From the NCBI GenBank assembly GCA_030512335.1, contig JAULSU010000001.1, forward strand, positions 1,240,001 through 1,304,000: DNA of 64,000 bases, in the 5' to 3' direction. Positions 21,704-31,784 of this stretch are shown here, in pieces. This DNA is from Immersiella caudata. Its lineage: Eukaryota; Ascomycota; Sordariomycetes; Sordariales; Lasiosphaeriaceae. The position numbers and the translations under genes are program-made. Within the stretch, counting starts at the first letter, position 1, and every line of letters begins with the position of its first letter. The notes under the pieces are model-generated. The model had not been told where the DNA came from. It did no database searches and saw only the letters and a list, made by a program, of their open reading frames with translations.

Positions 21704-22924
21704 CTATCTTCGGACGCGCTTCTTTGGCCGCATGAAAATGTCAACCTCCTTTCGCTTTGGTGGCTGCGTGAATGGCGGCGATATTGCAGGCGGTGGTGAC
21801 GTATTTCGAGTCTCTGGCCGGGGCAAAGACTTTGGGGGTGGAGGCGTGTGAGCTGTCCAGGTTGTGCTTGCAACCGGCGGGGAAGTGGCAGTCCGGGCGA
21901 CCTTGGTGACGCTGGTTGAGCCGGGAGCAGCGGACAGGAGGCCCCTTCGTCGGGCGTTGGGTGCGGAAGGGGGAGGTGATGTGGATGTTGGTGATATTGC
22001 GCCTGCCTCAAGTTCTCCAAAAAGATCATCCAGGACGCCGCGATCGCTCCCTCTGGTACTCTCGTCGTTGTTGTCATCGTCGTCGAATGAGAGTACATTC
22101 TCACCAGATTTGCTTGTCCCTTTGATGCGGAGAAGGCGTGCCTCTCGCTCCTTGCGTTCTCTTTCTCGCGCTCGCTCCGCCACGTCGAATCCAGTCCTTG
22201 TAGCAGGCACTGCAGGGGTGCGGACCAATGTGGCCGCCGCATCAAACTGTCTCTCCACCCGCTTGTCCCGAATGAAGCTGTCGGGAGCCCTGGTGATCTG
22301 TCCTGGCCTGACGGGGAGACTGCCAGTTGGTGTGGCTAGCTTGAGGCGTTTTGCCTCTGCTCTGACTTGTGACTTCACTTTTGACAAGGGAGTGGCCTTT
22401 GGACGAGGCTGAGCGGACCAGTGTGAGCTTCCAGAACCGCTAGAGCTGCCAGAGCCTCCAAAGCCAAATGAACTGCTGCGGAGAACACCCGCGCCGAGTT
22501 TGGGAAGATCGAGTCGTCTTGCTTGTCCAACGGTAACCAACTGAGTCCGTTTCGAATCCTTCTCTTTCTGTTGGGCGGCGAATTTTTGTGCGAGAATCTG
22601 TGTGGCTTCCGCCACAGAGTCTTCTTGGATCTTCTTGTACTTCTTCCAGACTTTGTACCATGCCTTTGGGTTGCTGGGGATCCAGCCGTGCTCCTCGGAA
22701 AGTTTTGGGAAATCCTTGGCGATAATCCGGCGCCAGTGAGGGGGTGACTCGTCGTAGATTTCTTCTGAGCTGTGGATTTCTAACTCGTGAAGATGGTGGG
22801 CGGATTTGACGCCCCGAAGGAACTCGGAAAATAGTGAGGCAGGCATCTCTCCAAAAGAGTGGATTTGTTGGATGTTGTCAGAGACAACTTTCCTACAAAT
22901 GTCGACCAGCGAAGGAGGTGCCAT
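21704..22924 (-). CDS. ela1: Elongin A (RNA polymerase II elongation factor / ubiquitin ligase adaptor)
   Basis: 406 aa in one exon from ATG 22924 (MAPPSLVDICRKVV). Elongin A stimulates Pol II elongation and, with elongin C and a cullin, targets stalled Pol II for ubiquitylation. The N-terminus carries a BC-box, SLVDICRKVV (S-L-x3-C-x3-V), the elongin C binding motif. An F-box-like helix follows, MPASLFSEFLRGVKSAHHLHELE, and then the conserved WRRIIAKDFP and WYKVWKKYKKIQEDS segments. Residues about 120-406 are low-complexity, rich in Ser, Pro and basic residues, and end KKRVRR, a likely nuclear signal. Typical of fungal elongin A, which lacks the TFIIS-like N-terminal domain of animal forms. 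Divergent from THOC7, so the two nuclear Pol II factors share a 0.7-kb promoter region. Confidence 0.92.
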   Translation of the reverse strand: MAPPSLVDICRKVVSDNIQQIHSFGEMPASLFSEFLRGVKSAHHLHELEIHSSEEIYDESPPHWRRIIAKDFPKLSEEHGWIPSNPKAWYKVWKKYKKIQEDSVAEATQILAQKFAAQQKEKDSKRTQLVTVGQARRLDLPKLGAGVLRSSSFGFGGSGSSSGSGSSHWSAQPRPKATPLSKVKSQVRAEAKRLKLATPTGSLPVRPGQITRAPDSFIRDKRVERQFDAAATLVRTPAVPATRTGFDVAERARERERKEREARLLRIKGTSKSGENVLSFDDDDNNDESTRGSDRGVLDDLFGELEAGAISPTSTSPPPSAPNARRRGLLSAAPGSTSVTKVARTATSPPVASTTWTAHTPPPPKSLPRPETRNTSPPPAISPPFTQPPKRKEVDIFMRPKKRVRR

Positions 22925-23622
22925 TTTGTACAATTTTGAACACAAGGAACTTGAGTTCCAGGTTGTGGTTTAAAACAAGAGGAAAGCGCCACCAAAACCT
23001 CGACCGGACCCACTTTTGAACCGAACTTGCTGCCTATTGTTCTATTCAAAGTTGGTAGAACAATGGTATGTGAGGTGTGAATTGTCAGGCGTGGGGCAGC
23101 CGCGGCTTGGAGATGACCGGTCAGAAAAGGTAAAGCTCAGTCATGGGGAGATCCAAAATATTGTGTTAGGGCTTATATGAGGGCTCCAGACCTAAATATC
23201 GTGAAAGGGTGAGATGGTGTAATTGCTTGAAAGAGGTAGGGGAGGCGGTTCTTTATTATACGCATGCTTGTCGTTGTTTGAAACCTTGCTGGCTGGTGTG
23301 AGGCGGCTGACACTGCGCCCCACCAGCCATATGCGCTAAAACAGTGCATTTGGGTGTAACCAGGGATCCTGCCAGCAGACCTGTACTCTATCTCAGCCTC
23401 ATTTCAACTTTTCTCAACACCACACCTTCTTCGGCTGCTCAGCTCGATGACTACCAACTACTTCTGAATAGAGTTCCCTCGGATCTCGTTGCTTTTCAGT
23501 CGACTTACCTACCTTATCTGCGCCGAAAGTTTAACCCTCTCATTGACCGACGCTCTTAGTGCGCATCTCGCTTTCTTCGACACGTGTTGCTGCACGGTTG
23601 GCGTCTAGCATTGACGCTGGAA
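22925..23622. other. Divergent promoter, elongin A / THO subunit 7
   Basis: About 0.7 kb between two divergent starts. No coding signal. It may co-regulate two genes of transcription elongation and mRNA export, which is inference from position only. Confidence 0.5.
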
Positions 23623-24777
23623 ATGGCCTCCTGGGGGCTTCTCGATGGCGACGAAGAAAATGAGCTGCACAAATCACGCCTGCTTAATGTGGAAGAGAAG
23701 CCATTCAAGCGGGTTACCAAGCGGCTCGTCAGCCTGAACTCGCTCGTAGTATCCAGGGCTCGACAAGCTCCAACCCCACCACCCGAGAGCAATGGCGCCC
23801 CAGCAGAGCAAGACGCAAACTCGCCAACAGGACCTGGAAGTGGCCTCCCCACCGATCTCGCGCAGCTAAAGGAGGACATCACGCTGGATTTCGCCGCATT
23901 CGACAGCAGCATTGCGCGCCTGCAGTTCCTGCTGACGGCCAACGAGCGAGAACGCGATCGATACGCCACGGAGCGGGAGCGCATTGTTACCGCATCGCAG
24001 TCCGTACGCGACAATACATCACAGCTGCGCCTGCAGCTCGACCAAGCGCGTGCGACGCTCGAGCAGCGGAAGAAGTTCGACGTGTTGGCCGACAAGATTA
24101 CGAGCAATCCCGCCTTGCGTCCCCGTGTCGAGCAAGAAGCGAACCTCAGGAAGCTAGAGGAGGAAATTGCAGAACTTGAGGCGGAGAGCAAGACATACGG
24201 TGTGACTTGGCACGAGAGACGCGACCAGTTTGCGAAGATTATGGATGAGAGCATGCGGTTGAGACGCCTAATTCGTGACGAGAAGGAGGAGGTTGAGCGA
24301 CGTGAAGGCATGGACGAAGGGGAGGGGGAGAACGAGGGACATACGCCAAGGCCGGGACTAGCAAGTGGAAACGCTACGCCACGACCCGAGAGCGGACTCA
24401 TTCCGAAGAGTGGCGCTGAGAGTGGTGAGGCTGTCGGAACTCCACGACCCCTCTCGACGGCTGGCGGTAGAACCCCAGCACGCGAGAGCCCTGCCCCAGG
24501 ACAAGACAGCCAGTCGTTCCTCAAGCCCCACCATAGCCATCGAGGAAGTTTCTCCCGGAGTGGTAGCCAAGCGCTTAGCAGGGAGGCGACGCCGGATAGA
24601 GAGGACACAAATGATCGGGAGGGAGGTGATGTTGAGATGGTCGAGGCAAAGGAAGAGGCGGAGGCGATCATTCCTGATGATGAATCAGAGCCGGACAGCC
24701 CTCTGACACCACCACCCGCGGATGACCCGCCCCAGATTTTGATCGACGGTCAGGGCGATGAGATGGACACGACATAG
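23623..24777 (+). CDS. THO complex subunit 7
   Basis: 384 aa in one exon from ATG 23623 (MASWGLLDGDEENELHKSRLLNVEEKPFK). THOC7 is part of the nuclear THO complex, which couples transcription elongation to mRNP packaging and export (TREX). The first 50 residues match the family's conserved N-terminal segment (RLLNVEEKPFKRVTKRL). Residues about 80-240 form the expected long coiled coil: FDSSIARLQFLLTANERERDRY, LRLQLDQARATLEQRKKFDVLADKI, ANLRKLEEEIAELEAESKTYGVTWHER. Residues 245-384 are disordered, rich in Pro, Ser, Glu and Asp, with several TPxRE/TPRP repeats; this tail is an extension typical of filamentous fungi. The antisense strand also has a 371-codon open frame, which I read as a shadow. 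Convergent with tubulin cofactor A, stops 137 bp apart. Confidence 0.92.
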   Translation: MASWGLLDGDEENELHKSRLLNVEEKPFKRVTKRLVSLNSLVVSRARQAPTPPPESNGAPAEQDANSPTGPGSGLPTDLAQLKEDITLDFAAFDSSIARLQFLLTANERERDRYATERERIVTASQSVRDNTSQLRLQLDQARATLEQRKKFDVLADKITSNPALRPRVEQEANLRKLEEEIAELEAESKTYGVTWHERRDQFAKIMDESMRLRRLIRDEKEEVERREGMDEGEGENEGHTPRPGLASGNATPRPESGLIPKSGAESGEAVGTPRPLSTAGGRTPARESPAPGQDSQSFLKPHHSHRGSFSRSGSQALSREATPDREDTNDREGGDVEMVEAKEEAEAIIPDDESEPDSPLTPPPADDPPQILIDGQGDEMDTT

Positions 24778-24914
24778 AAAGCTCCGACCGAGCTGACTAC
24801 AGTGGCTTTACAAGTTGTATGAGTAAATACCAGCATGCGTCAACTAGTTGCCAAACAATAGACTCAAACGGTCTCGTGCCTGCCAAAAGACCATAATGCC
24901 TGCTCACTGCTTCT

Positions 24915-25376
24915 TCACTCATCCGTCAAACCCCCAACCTTTTGCCCAGATTTGAGCGCCTCCTTGGCCTTAGTGAGCTCCGCCACTGGTGCAACACCAT
25001 CGCTCTCAGAAATGGCAATCTGCTCCTCGAGCGTCCCCACCGCCTTGACGATGCGCTCCTTGAGCGGCTCAAAAACCTTCTTGGTCTCCTCCAGCGCGGT
25101 TTTCTGTTCCACAACACAAGTAGTTAGGAAACCTGCCCTCTGTGATACTGATACCCGCATAGGCGCCGTCCGAAACGGCCGAGAGAAATTGCGCACCTCC
25201 TGCTTCAAGACATATTCGGCGTTGCTGTCGAGGTTGGCGCCGCCAGCTGCGATGTCTTCTTCGAGCTTCTTGATGCGCGTTTCTTGGCTGGCTTGCTCTT
25301 TGTGGTAGTAGGATTCTTCCTTGACGAGGCGTTGGACCGCTTGGGTCGCGATGGCGAGGGCGGATGGGGGCGCCAT
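24915..25376 (-). CDS. Tubulin-specific chaperone A (cofactor A)
   Basis: Binds beta-tubulin intermediates in the tubulin folding pathway; small all-helical cytosolic protein. Two exons, 25197-25376 and 24915-25103; 122 aa. Splicing joins EYVLKQE to KTALEETKKVFEPLKERI, the conserved second helix. The 93-nt intron (GTGCGC..CAG) is a multiple of three and contains no stop, so an unspliced read-through would insert 31 residues. Start MAPPSALAIATQAVQRLVKEESYYHKE matches the family's first helix. C-terminal ALKSGQKVGG is usual. Confidence 0.94.
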   Translation of the reverse strand: MAPPSALAIATQAVQRLVKEESYYHKEQASQETRIKKLEEDIAAGGANLDSNAEYVLKQEVRNFSRPFRTAPMRVSVSQRAGFLTTCVVEQKTALEETKKVFEPLKERIVKAVGTLEEQIAISESDGVAPVAELTKAKEALKSGQKVGGLTDE

Positions 25377-26785
25377 GGTGGCGAGTAGGTGGTGGTAGTT
25401 TTTTGGGGGAAAGGTGAGGTGGGATGTGGAGAAATATGTAAGGGGGTTGTTGTTTATGAAGAGTAAATCTGGATGTTTTCGTTGGGATGAAAGTGATTGC
25501 CTGAGCTTCTGTTTGTCTGCCTTGTCACCAGGCAGTGGTGTTGTTGACTTTGATGTGGGGTTGGCGGGGTAGCTTTTCTCGCACTGGATGCCGGCTGAAG
25601 CAAGGCGTGATCCCGTCCACCAGGTTTAGTTTTGGTTCGCTTCCTCAGAGATATGGTTATGAAAGGATTCAGCGAACTAGAAAGATCTTGCTTGGGCTTT
25701 TTTGCACTTTTAGGAAATCACAACCTCCGCTGGAGAAACCTGGGTGGATGGGATATTTGAATGGTTTTCTCGTGTACCCCCACATCGGCTCGACCTACCT
25801 CCCTTCCGTCAGTGGCTTTCGAGTAGCGCTACAGGAGAAGCCGAATATCTTGGTAGGCGCTTGGAACATTTTTGCTATTTTGGTGTTTGAGATGATTGCT
25901 GAGCTTGTTTACCAGACTGCAAAATGCTGAGGACAGCGACCTGAAGCTTTGTGTAAATGCAGTCCGGTTGAAGCTGTTTGAGTTCTTACAGAGTGTAGAA
26001 GATTCCATCGTTGTGGGTCTTTCGCCTTTCGCGGGTTGTTATTGGTAAGGTATCGGGTCGATCCGAGAGACAACATGGCAAAGTTGGAAGCCCTTGCTCA
26101 GGCCTTGCAGGAGGTCACTTTTACCTACCAGGTTGAGCGGCCTGGACCTGGAAATTGTCTTCCTCTTGTACGGAAGATACCAGCCTCGCCGCTTTCCGAA
26201 AACAATTTGAACACCCAGTTGACCCCAAAGCTCCTGAAAAAGTCAACTGGAAGAGGATCTCTGATTGACCTTGTGACCCAGGGCACCCTCGCGATTGGTT
26301 TCCCCAGCCTTGGATTACATGCAGGAGGACCAGGGGTTGACGGTTTGGAGCCCCCCGCGTCATTAGCCGGATGGGGCAGTTAGATCTCAGGCGTGGGCCA
26401 AGCGGTCCCAATCGGGCTAGTCCGGCGGGCTTCCCTACCCCACCAGGCGCTGACAGGAGGCGACTTTGCGCTCAACTGGACACGTCGCGCAGAATAAGTA
26501 TCTCGCCTCAATTTAATGGTCAAGGCTTCTTGAACAGCCACTTTTTCTTCAAGGTTCCGCCGCTTCTCCCTTTGCTGTATTTTGCTTCGACGAGGCTGCC
26601 GCCAGCTCGAGCTCCATGGTAGAGTCCTTATCCGTTTCTGCTTCCTTCAATTGGTAGCTTTCCATCTGTGCATTTCGATTCGAAAAAAGGTCAGCCGCGG
26701 ATACGCGAAAGCGCACTCTCCAAGGCTCGGCGCAATACTTCGTAGAAGCTCCCCCGCCATAACAGGGGCAAGCACGCTCACCAAC
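25377..26785. other. Divergent intergenic upstream of the Ca2+ ATPase
   Basis: About 1.4 kb, 5' of both flanking genes. No coding region or RNA gene seen. The last 250 bases are pyrimidine-rich leader leading to ATG 26786. Confidence 0.5.
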
Positions 26786-29700
26786 ATGGAGAATGCGTTT
26801 GCAAAACCAGTCGACGATGTCCTCGCCGAGCTGGACGTCAACCCCGCTACCGGCCTGACCGATGAGCAGGTCTCCCGTCAGCGGGCCAGGCACGGCCGGA
26901 ACGGTATGTCATGTCGTGTCCTTTCGACCTCCGACCTCCCTCTCGGCCCCACGAGGAGCCGCCTTGGCTAACTGTTGCTGTTGTGTAGCTATCCCCGAGG
27001 AACCTCCGACCCCTATCTGGGAGCTCATCCTGGAGCAGTTCAAGGACCAGCTTGTTCTCATCTTGCTGGGCTCAGCTGCCATCTCGTTCGTTCTCGCGCT
27101 ATTCGAGGAGGAAGGCGGCTGGAGCGCCTTTGTCGACCCCGCCGTTATCCTTACGATTCTTGTTCTGAACGCCGTTGTTGGTGTCTCGCAGGAGAGCAGC
27201 GCTGAGAAGGCCATCGCGGCCCTTCAAGAATACTCGGCCAACGAGGCCAACATTGTGCGCAATGGGCAGATCCACCGTGTCAAGGCCGAGGAGCTCGTCC
27301 CTGGCGACATCGTCGACGTCTCCGTGGGCGCCCGCATCCCTGCAGACTGCCGGCTGATCGCCATCGAGAGCAACAACTTTGCCGTCGATCAGGCTATCCT
27401 GACTGGAGAGAGTGAGAGTGTTGGCAAGGATATCAAGACAGTTCTCGGCGACGAGAAGGCCGTCTTGCAGGATCAGGTCAACATGCTTTTTTCTGGCACG
27501 ACCGTCGTGACGGGTCACGCAAAGGCTGTTGTTGTATTGACGGGCTCGAACACGGCGATCGGTGACATCCACGAGAGCATCACTGCCCAAATTTCGGAAC
27601 CGACCCCCCTGAAGCAGAAGCTCAACGACTTTGGAGACTCACTCGCAAAGGTCATTACCGTGATCTGCATCCTCGTCTGGCTTATCAACGTCCCCAACTT
27701 CAAGGATCCCAGCCACGGAAACTGGACCAAGGGTGCCATCTACTACCTCAAGATCGCTGTCTCGCTTGGCGTGGCCGCTATCCCTGAAGGCCTGGCTGTT
27801 GTTATCACCACCTGTCTCGCCCTCGGAACTAGGAAGATGGCCGCGAAGAACGCCGTGGTTAGAAGTTTGCCGTCCGTCGAGACCCTGGGAAGCTGCAGCG
27901 TCGTCTGCTCCGACAAGACCGGTACCCTCACTACAAATCAGATGAGCGTCAGCAAGATTGTCTACTTCAACGACGATGGCTCCGATCTTGAGGAGCTCGA
28001 GGTTGAAGGGACAACATTCGAGCCAAAGGGTGCCATCAAATCTCAGGGCAAGGTCATATCCGACGTCACCCAAACATCTTCTACTGTTCTCCGCATTGCT
28101 GAGGTCGCCGCTCTTTGCAACGACGCCAAGCTTGATTACCACTCCCACTCGGATACCTTTACCAACGTTGGTGAGCCAACCGAAGGCGCTCTGCGGGTAA
28201 TGGTCGAGAAAATTGGACCCTGCGCCCCATCAGACTGCCATCCCAAGGACCGCGTCCACTATGCCAGCTCTTGGTACGAGAAGAAGTACAACAGGCTCGC
28301 TACCTATGAGTTCTCCCGCGACCGAAAGAGTATGTCCGTTCTTGTGGAGAGCGGCGGTCAACAAAAGCTCTTTGTCAAGGGCGCTCCCGAGTCTATTATC
28401 GATCGCTGCACTCATGTTCTTCTTGGCTCCAACGGGAAGAAGGTCCCCCTGACCAAGAAGCTCGCTGGTGTTCTGCTCAAGGAGGTTGTCGACTACGGAA
28501 ACCAAGGCCTCCGTGTCATCGCCCTCGCTAGCCATGACGATGTCTCCGGAAACCCCCTTCTTCACACCGCTAAATCGACCTCGCAGTATACCTCCCTCGA
28601 GCAGAACCTGACTCTTGTTGGTCTTGTTGGTATGCTTGACCCTCCGCGTCCGGAGGTGCCTGCTGCCATCCAAAGATGCAAAGACGCCGGAATTCGTGTC
28701 ATCGTTATCACCGGAGACAGCCAAAATACCGCCGAGAGCATCTGTCGCCAAATCGGCGTTTTTGGCCCTTACGAGAACGTCACAGGCAAGAGCTTCACTG
28801 GCCGGGAGTTCGATAACCTCAGTCCCGCCGAACAGCTGGAAGCTGCCAAGAACGCCTCTCTATTTTCTCGTGTCGAGCCCGCTCACAAGTCGAAGCTTGT
28901 TGACCTTCTTCAGTCCCTCGGTGAGGTTGTTGCCATGACAGGTGACGGCGTCAACGATGCCCCTGCACTCAAGAAGGCTGATATTGGTGTTGCTATGGGC
29001 TCTGGTACCGATGTGGCCAAGCTTGCATCTGACATGGTACTTGCCGACGACAACTTCGCCACCATTGGCGTGGCCATTGTGGAAGGGCGTTCCATCTACA
29101 ACAACACACAACAATTCATTCGCTATCTTATTTCCTCTAACATCGGCGAGGTCGTCTCTATCTTCCTCACTGCGGCTCTGGGTATGCCCGAGGCTCTGAT
29201 TCCAGTCCAACTTCTCTGGGTCAACCTTGTTACGGACGGTCTTCCGGCCACGGCTCTGTCCTTCAACCCACCCGATCACGACATCATGAGGAGGAAACCC
29301 AGAAAGCGTGATGAAGCGCTTATTGGTGGCTGGCTCTTCTTCCGGTACTTGGTTATTGGTACCTACGTTGGTCTGGCGACTGTCGCTGGGTATGCTTGGT
29401 GGTTTATGTTCTACTTGGAGGGACCCCAAATCAGCTTCTACCAGCTGTCTCACTTCCACCGCTGCTCTGCTGAGTTCCCCGAGATCGGCTGCAACATGTT
29501 CACCAACGACATGGCAAAGGCTGGCTCGACTGTCTCGTTGTCGATCCTCGTCGTCATTGAGATGTTCAACGCTATGAATGCCCTTTCTTCCAGCGAGTCC
29601 CTCCTCACTCTCCCGCTATGGGAGAATATGATGCTGGTATACGCCATTACCCTGTCCATGGCGCTTCACTTTGCGCTGCTCTATGTCCCGGGTCTTCAGA

Positions 29701-29929
29701 CCCTGTTCTCTATCCTACCTCTCAACTGGGCCGAATGGAAGGCTGTACTGATCATCAGTGCGCCTGTAATGTAAGTCACTTTGCTTCCTTACCCGTACCT
29801 CGAAACGCAACTCGAAACGTAACTAACATCTATGACAGACTCATCGATGAAGTCCTCAAGGTTGTGGAGCGCGCATTCTTCATCCAAGCTACGCCGTCTT
29901 CGGTAACAAAAGCAAAGAAGGAAGAATAG
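26786..29929 (+). CDS. nca-1: SERCA-type P-type Ca2+-transporting ATPase
   Basis: Pumps Ca2+ from cytosol into the ER or a related store. Three exons: 26786-26903, 26989-29770 and 29839-29929; 996 aa, the usual SERCA length. Order: N-terminal actuator segment (MENAFAKPVDDVLAELDVN, NAIPEEPPTPIWELILEQFKDQL), M1-M2, actuator domain with TGES, M3-M4 with the Ca2+-binding PEGLA motif, the phosphorylation site CSDKTGTLTTNQM (Asp about 348), nucleotide domain with FVKGAPE, hinge TGDGVNDAPALKKADIG, then M5-M10 including LLWVNLVTDGLPATALSFNP. All P-type catalytic motifs are intact. The last short exon adds LIDEVLKVVERAF and a Lys-rich tail (KAKKEE) rather than a canonical KDEL. The symbol follows the Neurospora SERCA homologue and is by similarity only. 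Confidence 0.97.
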
Positions 29930-30232
29930 AGGAAGGAAATAGACAGAACCGAGACGCGGCGTCCGTACATACCCCATTTAGACCCTGTATAGTAGCAGTG
30001 TAGATCATGAGCATGGCGTCGCGCAAGTGGCGCAAGTGGAGCACACAGGCTTCGAGCCAGCGGATCACAGTCTATGTGTCAGGATAGCATAGGCAAATCT
30101 AATGCGATCGATTTGAGGTACAGACCGATATTCGTGCATAATATTACAGAGTCTCGGTCTATTGCAGGCTGGACATCTACAGACAGATCCTCGCAAGCCC
30201 CTCAAGCCCAAGCCGGCTTCCCCTCCGCCGCT
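29930..30232. other. Convergent 3' flanks, Ca2+ ATPase / pup3
   Basis: 303 bp between two convergent stops. Contains two copies of the 9-mer GCGCAAGTG next to each other near 30022-30040. Nothing else seen. Confidence 0.5.
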
Positions 30233-30968
30233 CTAATCCTGTCGTCCCTTCAGTAGCCTCTTGGTCACCTTGTCCTTCTCGATGATGTAGACGTGCGCAC
30301 CCCAACCTGAGAGAGCGTCTCTGTCCACAGCGTTCAGCAACGCCTGCGAAATGGTCTCAAACAGATCCTCAGCGGCCTATCCATATTCGTCAGTAATGTC
30401 TCCGTGCGCAAATCCATAGAACATCCTTACCAGATCCGGCTCCCACAAGCTCTCGCACATGCCAAACAGCTGGTCGCTCGCCGTACCGCTGACGATGAAG
30501 TCCTTGGCGAAGTCGATGCATCCAATGCTATCAAACCCGCAGATGAACGGCTCTCCCGTCTTGGGATCCAGACCTGCCACCACGGGGCTGACAAAGTACG
30601 GCCCAAATCGTCGCTCGTACAAGCTGCTGCTCACCAGGTTGGCAAACGTCCGCGGCGCGATCGCCCGCTCCTCGCGGAGTCGGTAGAGGTTGACCTTGTA
30701 GCGGAAGAGGTCCGAGACGGTAGCCACGTCGGTGGCGAGGCCGGTGAGGCCGAGGAAGACGTGCTCGCCGTACTGGAAGACCTTGGGGAAGTTGTTGGAG
30801 ACTGTGAGAGCTTGGAGGCCGAGGCGGAGATCGCACGCGATGGCGACGCAGTCTTTGCCGACCATGGCGACGCAGGCGCCGCCGTTTATTGAGAAGGGAG
30901 AGGACTGGAGGGGATTGTTAGCTTGGGCTTCATGGGTTGGTGTGGAGGGTGGGCGTTTGACGCACCAT
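30233..30968 (-). CDS. pup3: 20S proteasome subunit beta type-3
   Basis: Non-catalytic beta ring subunit of the 20S proteasome core. Three coding exons on the minus strand: 30966-30968, 30431-30904 and 30233-30376; 206 aa. The first coding exon is just the ATG, followed by a 61-nt intron (GTGCGT donor, CTAAC branch motif, CTCCAG acceptor). Splicing gives M-SSPFSINGG, the expected N-terminus; reading upstream without the intron gives no nearby in-frame ATG. Family sequence: ACVAMVGKDCVAIACDLRLG, VFLGLTGLATDVATVSDLFRYKVNLYRLREERAI, SSSLYERRFGPYFVSPVVAGL, GFDSIGCIDFAKDFIVSGTASDQLFGMCESLWEPDL, then AAEDLFETISQALLNAVDRDALSGWG and a C-terminal LLKGRQD. No catalytic Thr is expected in this subunit. 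Confidence 0.95.
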
Positions 30969-31784
30969 GGTGGATGTGCGGTGGTGGTTGTGGTGATGAG
31001 GTGAAGCTGTCGCGGAGGCGCCTCAAGAGGTTGGGCTAGCTCTCGGAATTGAAGCGCAGTCGTGGGGTTCGGTGATCGTGGAGGTCGTCGAAACTGGGTC
31101 GGGAATCCGCGGGTTTTGGGTTCGGTTGAGCTGCCGTCGTCGAGCTCTCTTACTATATCAGCCCTAGGATGGGGGTAAGCTCCAGTTGACAAGCAATCGA
31201 GACGAGGCAAGGCAACACGCAGCTGGCGCGGCTGGATGGGAGTGCCAGGTAGCTCGGCTGGATCCACAAGCGGGAACGGAAGGCGGTGGCGCGCGGCAGG
31301 ATTAGGGAAGTGCTCTGGGGAAGCTCAATCGCCCCACTGCAGCGCCGTTACAGCTCCGGTTTGCCCCTCCAAAATGATGGAAGGCACTCGAAACCGACAC
31401 CAACTTGCCGTTTGTGCTGTATTATCTCATGAGAAGCTCTGACAAAATCCTCGTTTGCTAGGTGCTGCATAGTCACCTCCTTGCATTCCAGCAAGCATAT
31501 ATTACCCCACCAGGTCGAGGTTCGCAGCTCCAGCTGTCACCTTGAGCTCCGCTCGTTGTCCGCCCTGCTTACACAACAGCTTAGCTGCCTAGTACACTCA
31601 CTGCTTGTCAACATCTGCATCAGACGCCTGCCCATTTTGACCTGAAGCCAATCTCAAACCTCCTCACCGGCTCTACGCGGTTCCATCTTTGCACATCCCC
31701 CTAGCTCTATCGCTTTACCTGGCATCAAAGCCTCAGACAGCTTGAATACTCATCTGCCTCATCCGCCAGGGCCTTTGTCTGAAT
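30969..31784. other. Divergent promoter, pup3 / TUG-UBX gene
   Basis: About 0.8 kb between two divergent genes of the ubiquitin-proteasome and p97 systems. The minus frame of pup3 exon 2 stays open upstream to 31267 but reads low-complexity sequence and is not taken as coding. Proteasome genes in yeasts often carry Rpn4-type boxes; I did not find a clear one by eye. Confidence 0.45.

Noticed and set aside
23556..24671. 371-codon open frame antisense to THOC7
   Set aside because: Ser/Arg-rich sequence without domains, fully explained as the shadow of a GC-rich coding strand; the sense strand matches THOC7 clearly.
30377..31267. Long N-terminal extension of the proteasome beta-3 subunit (296-codon open frame)
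   Set aside because: The extension is low-complexity and not family-like; an ATG plus 61-nt intron directly before SSPFSINGG gives the normal protein.
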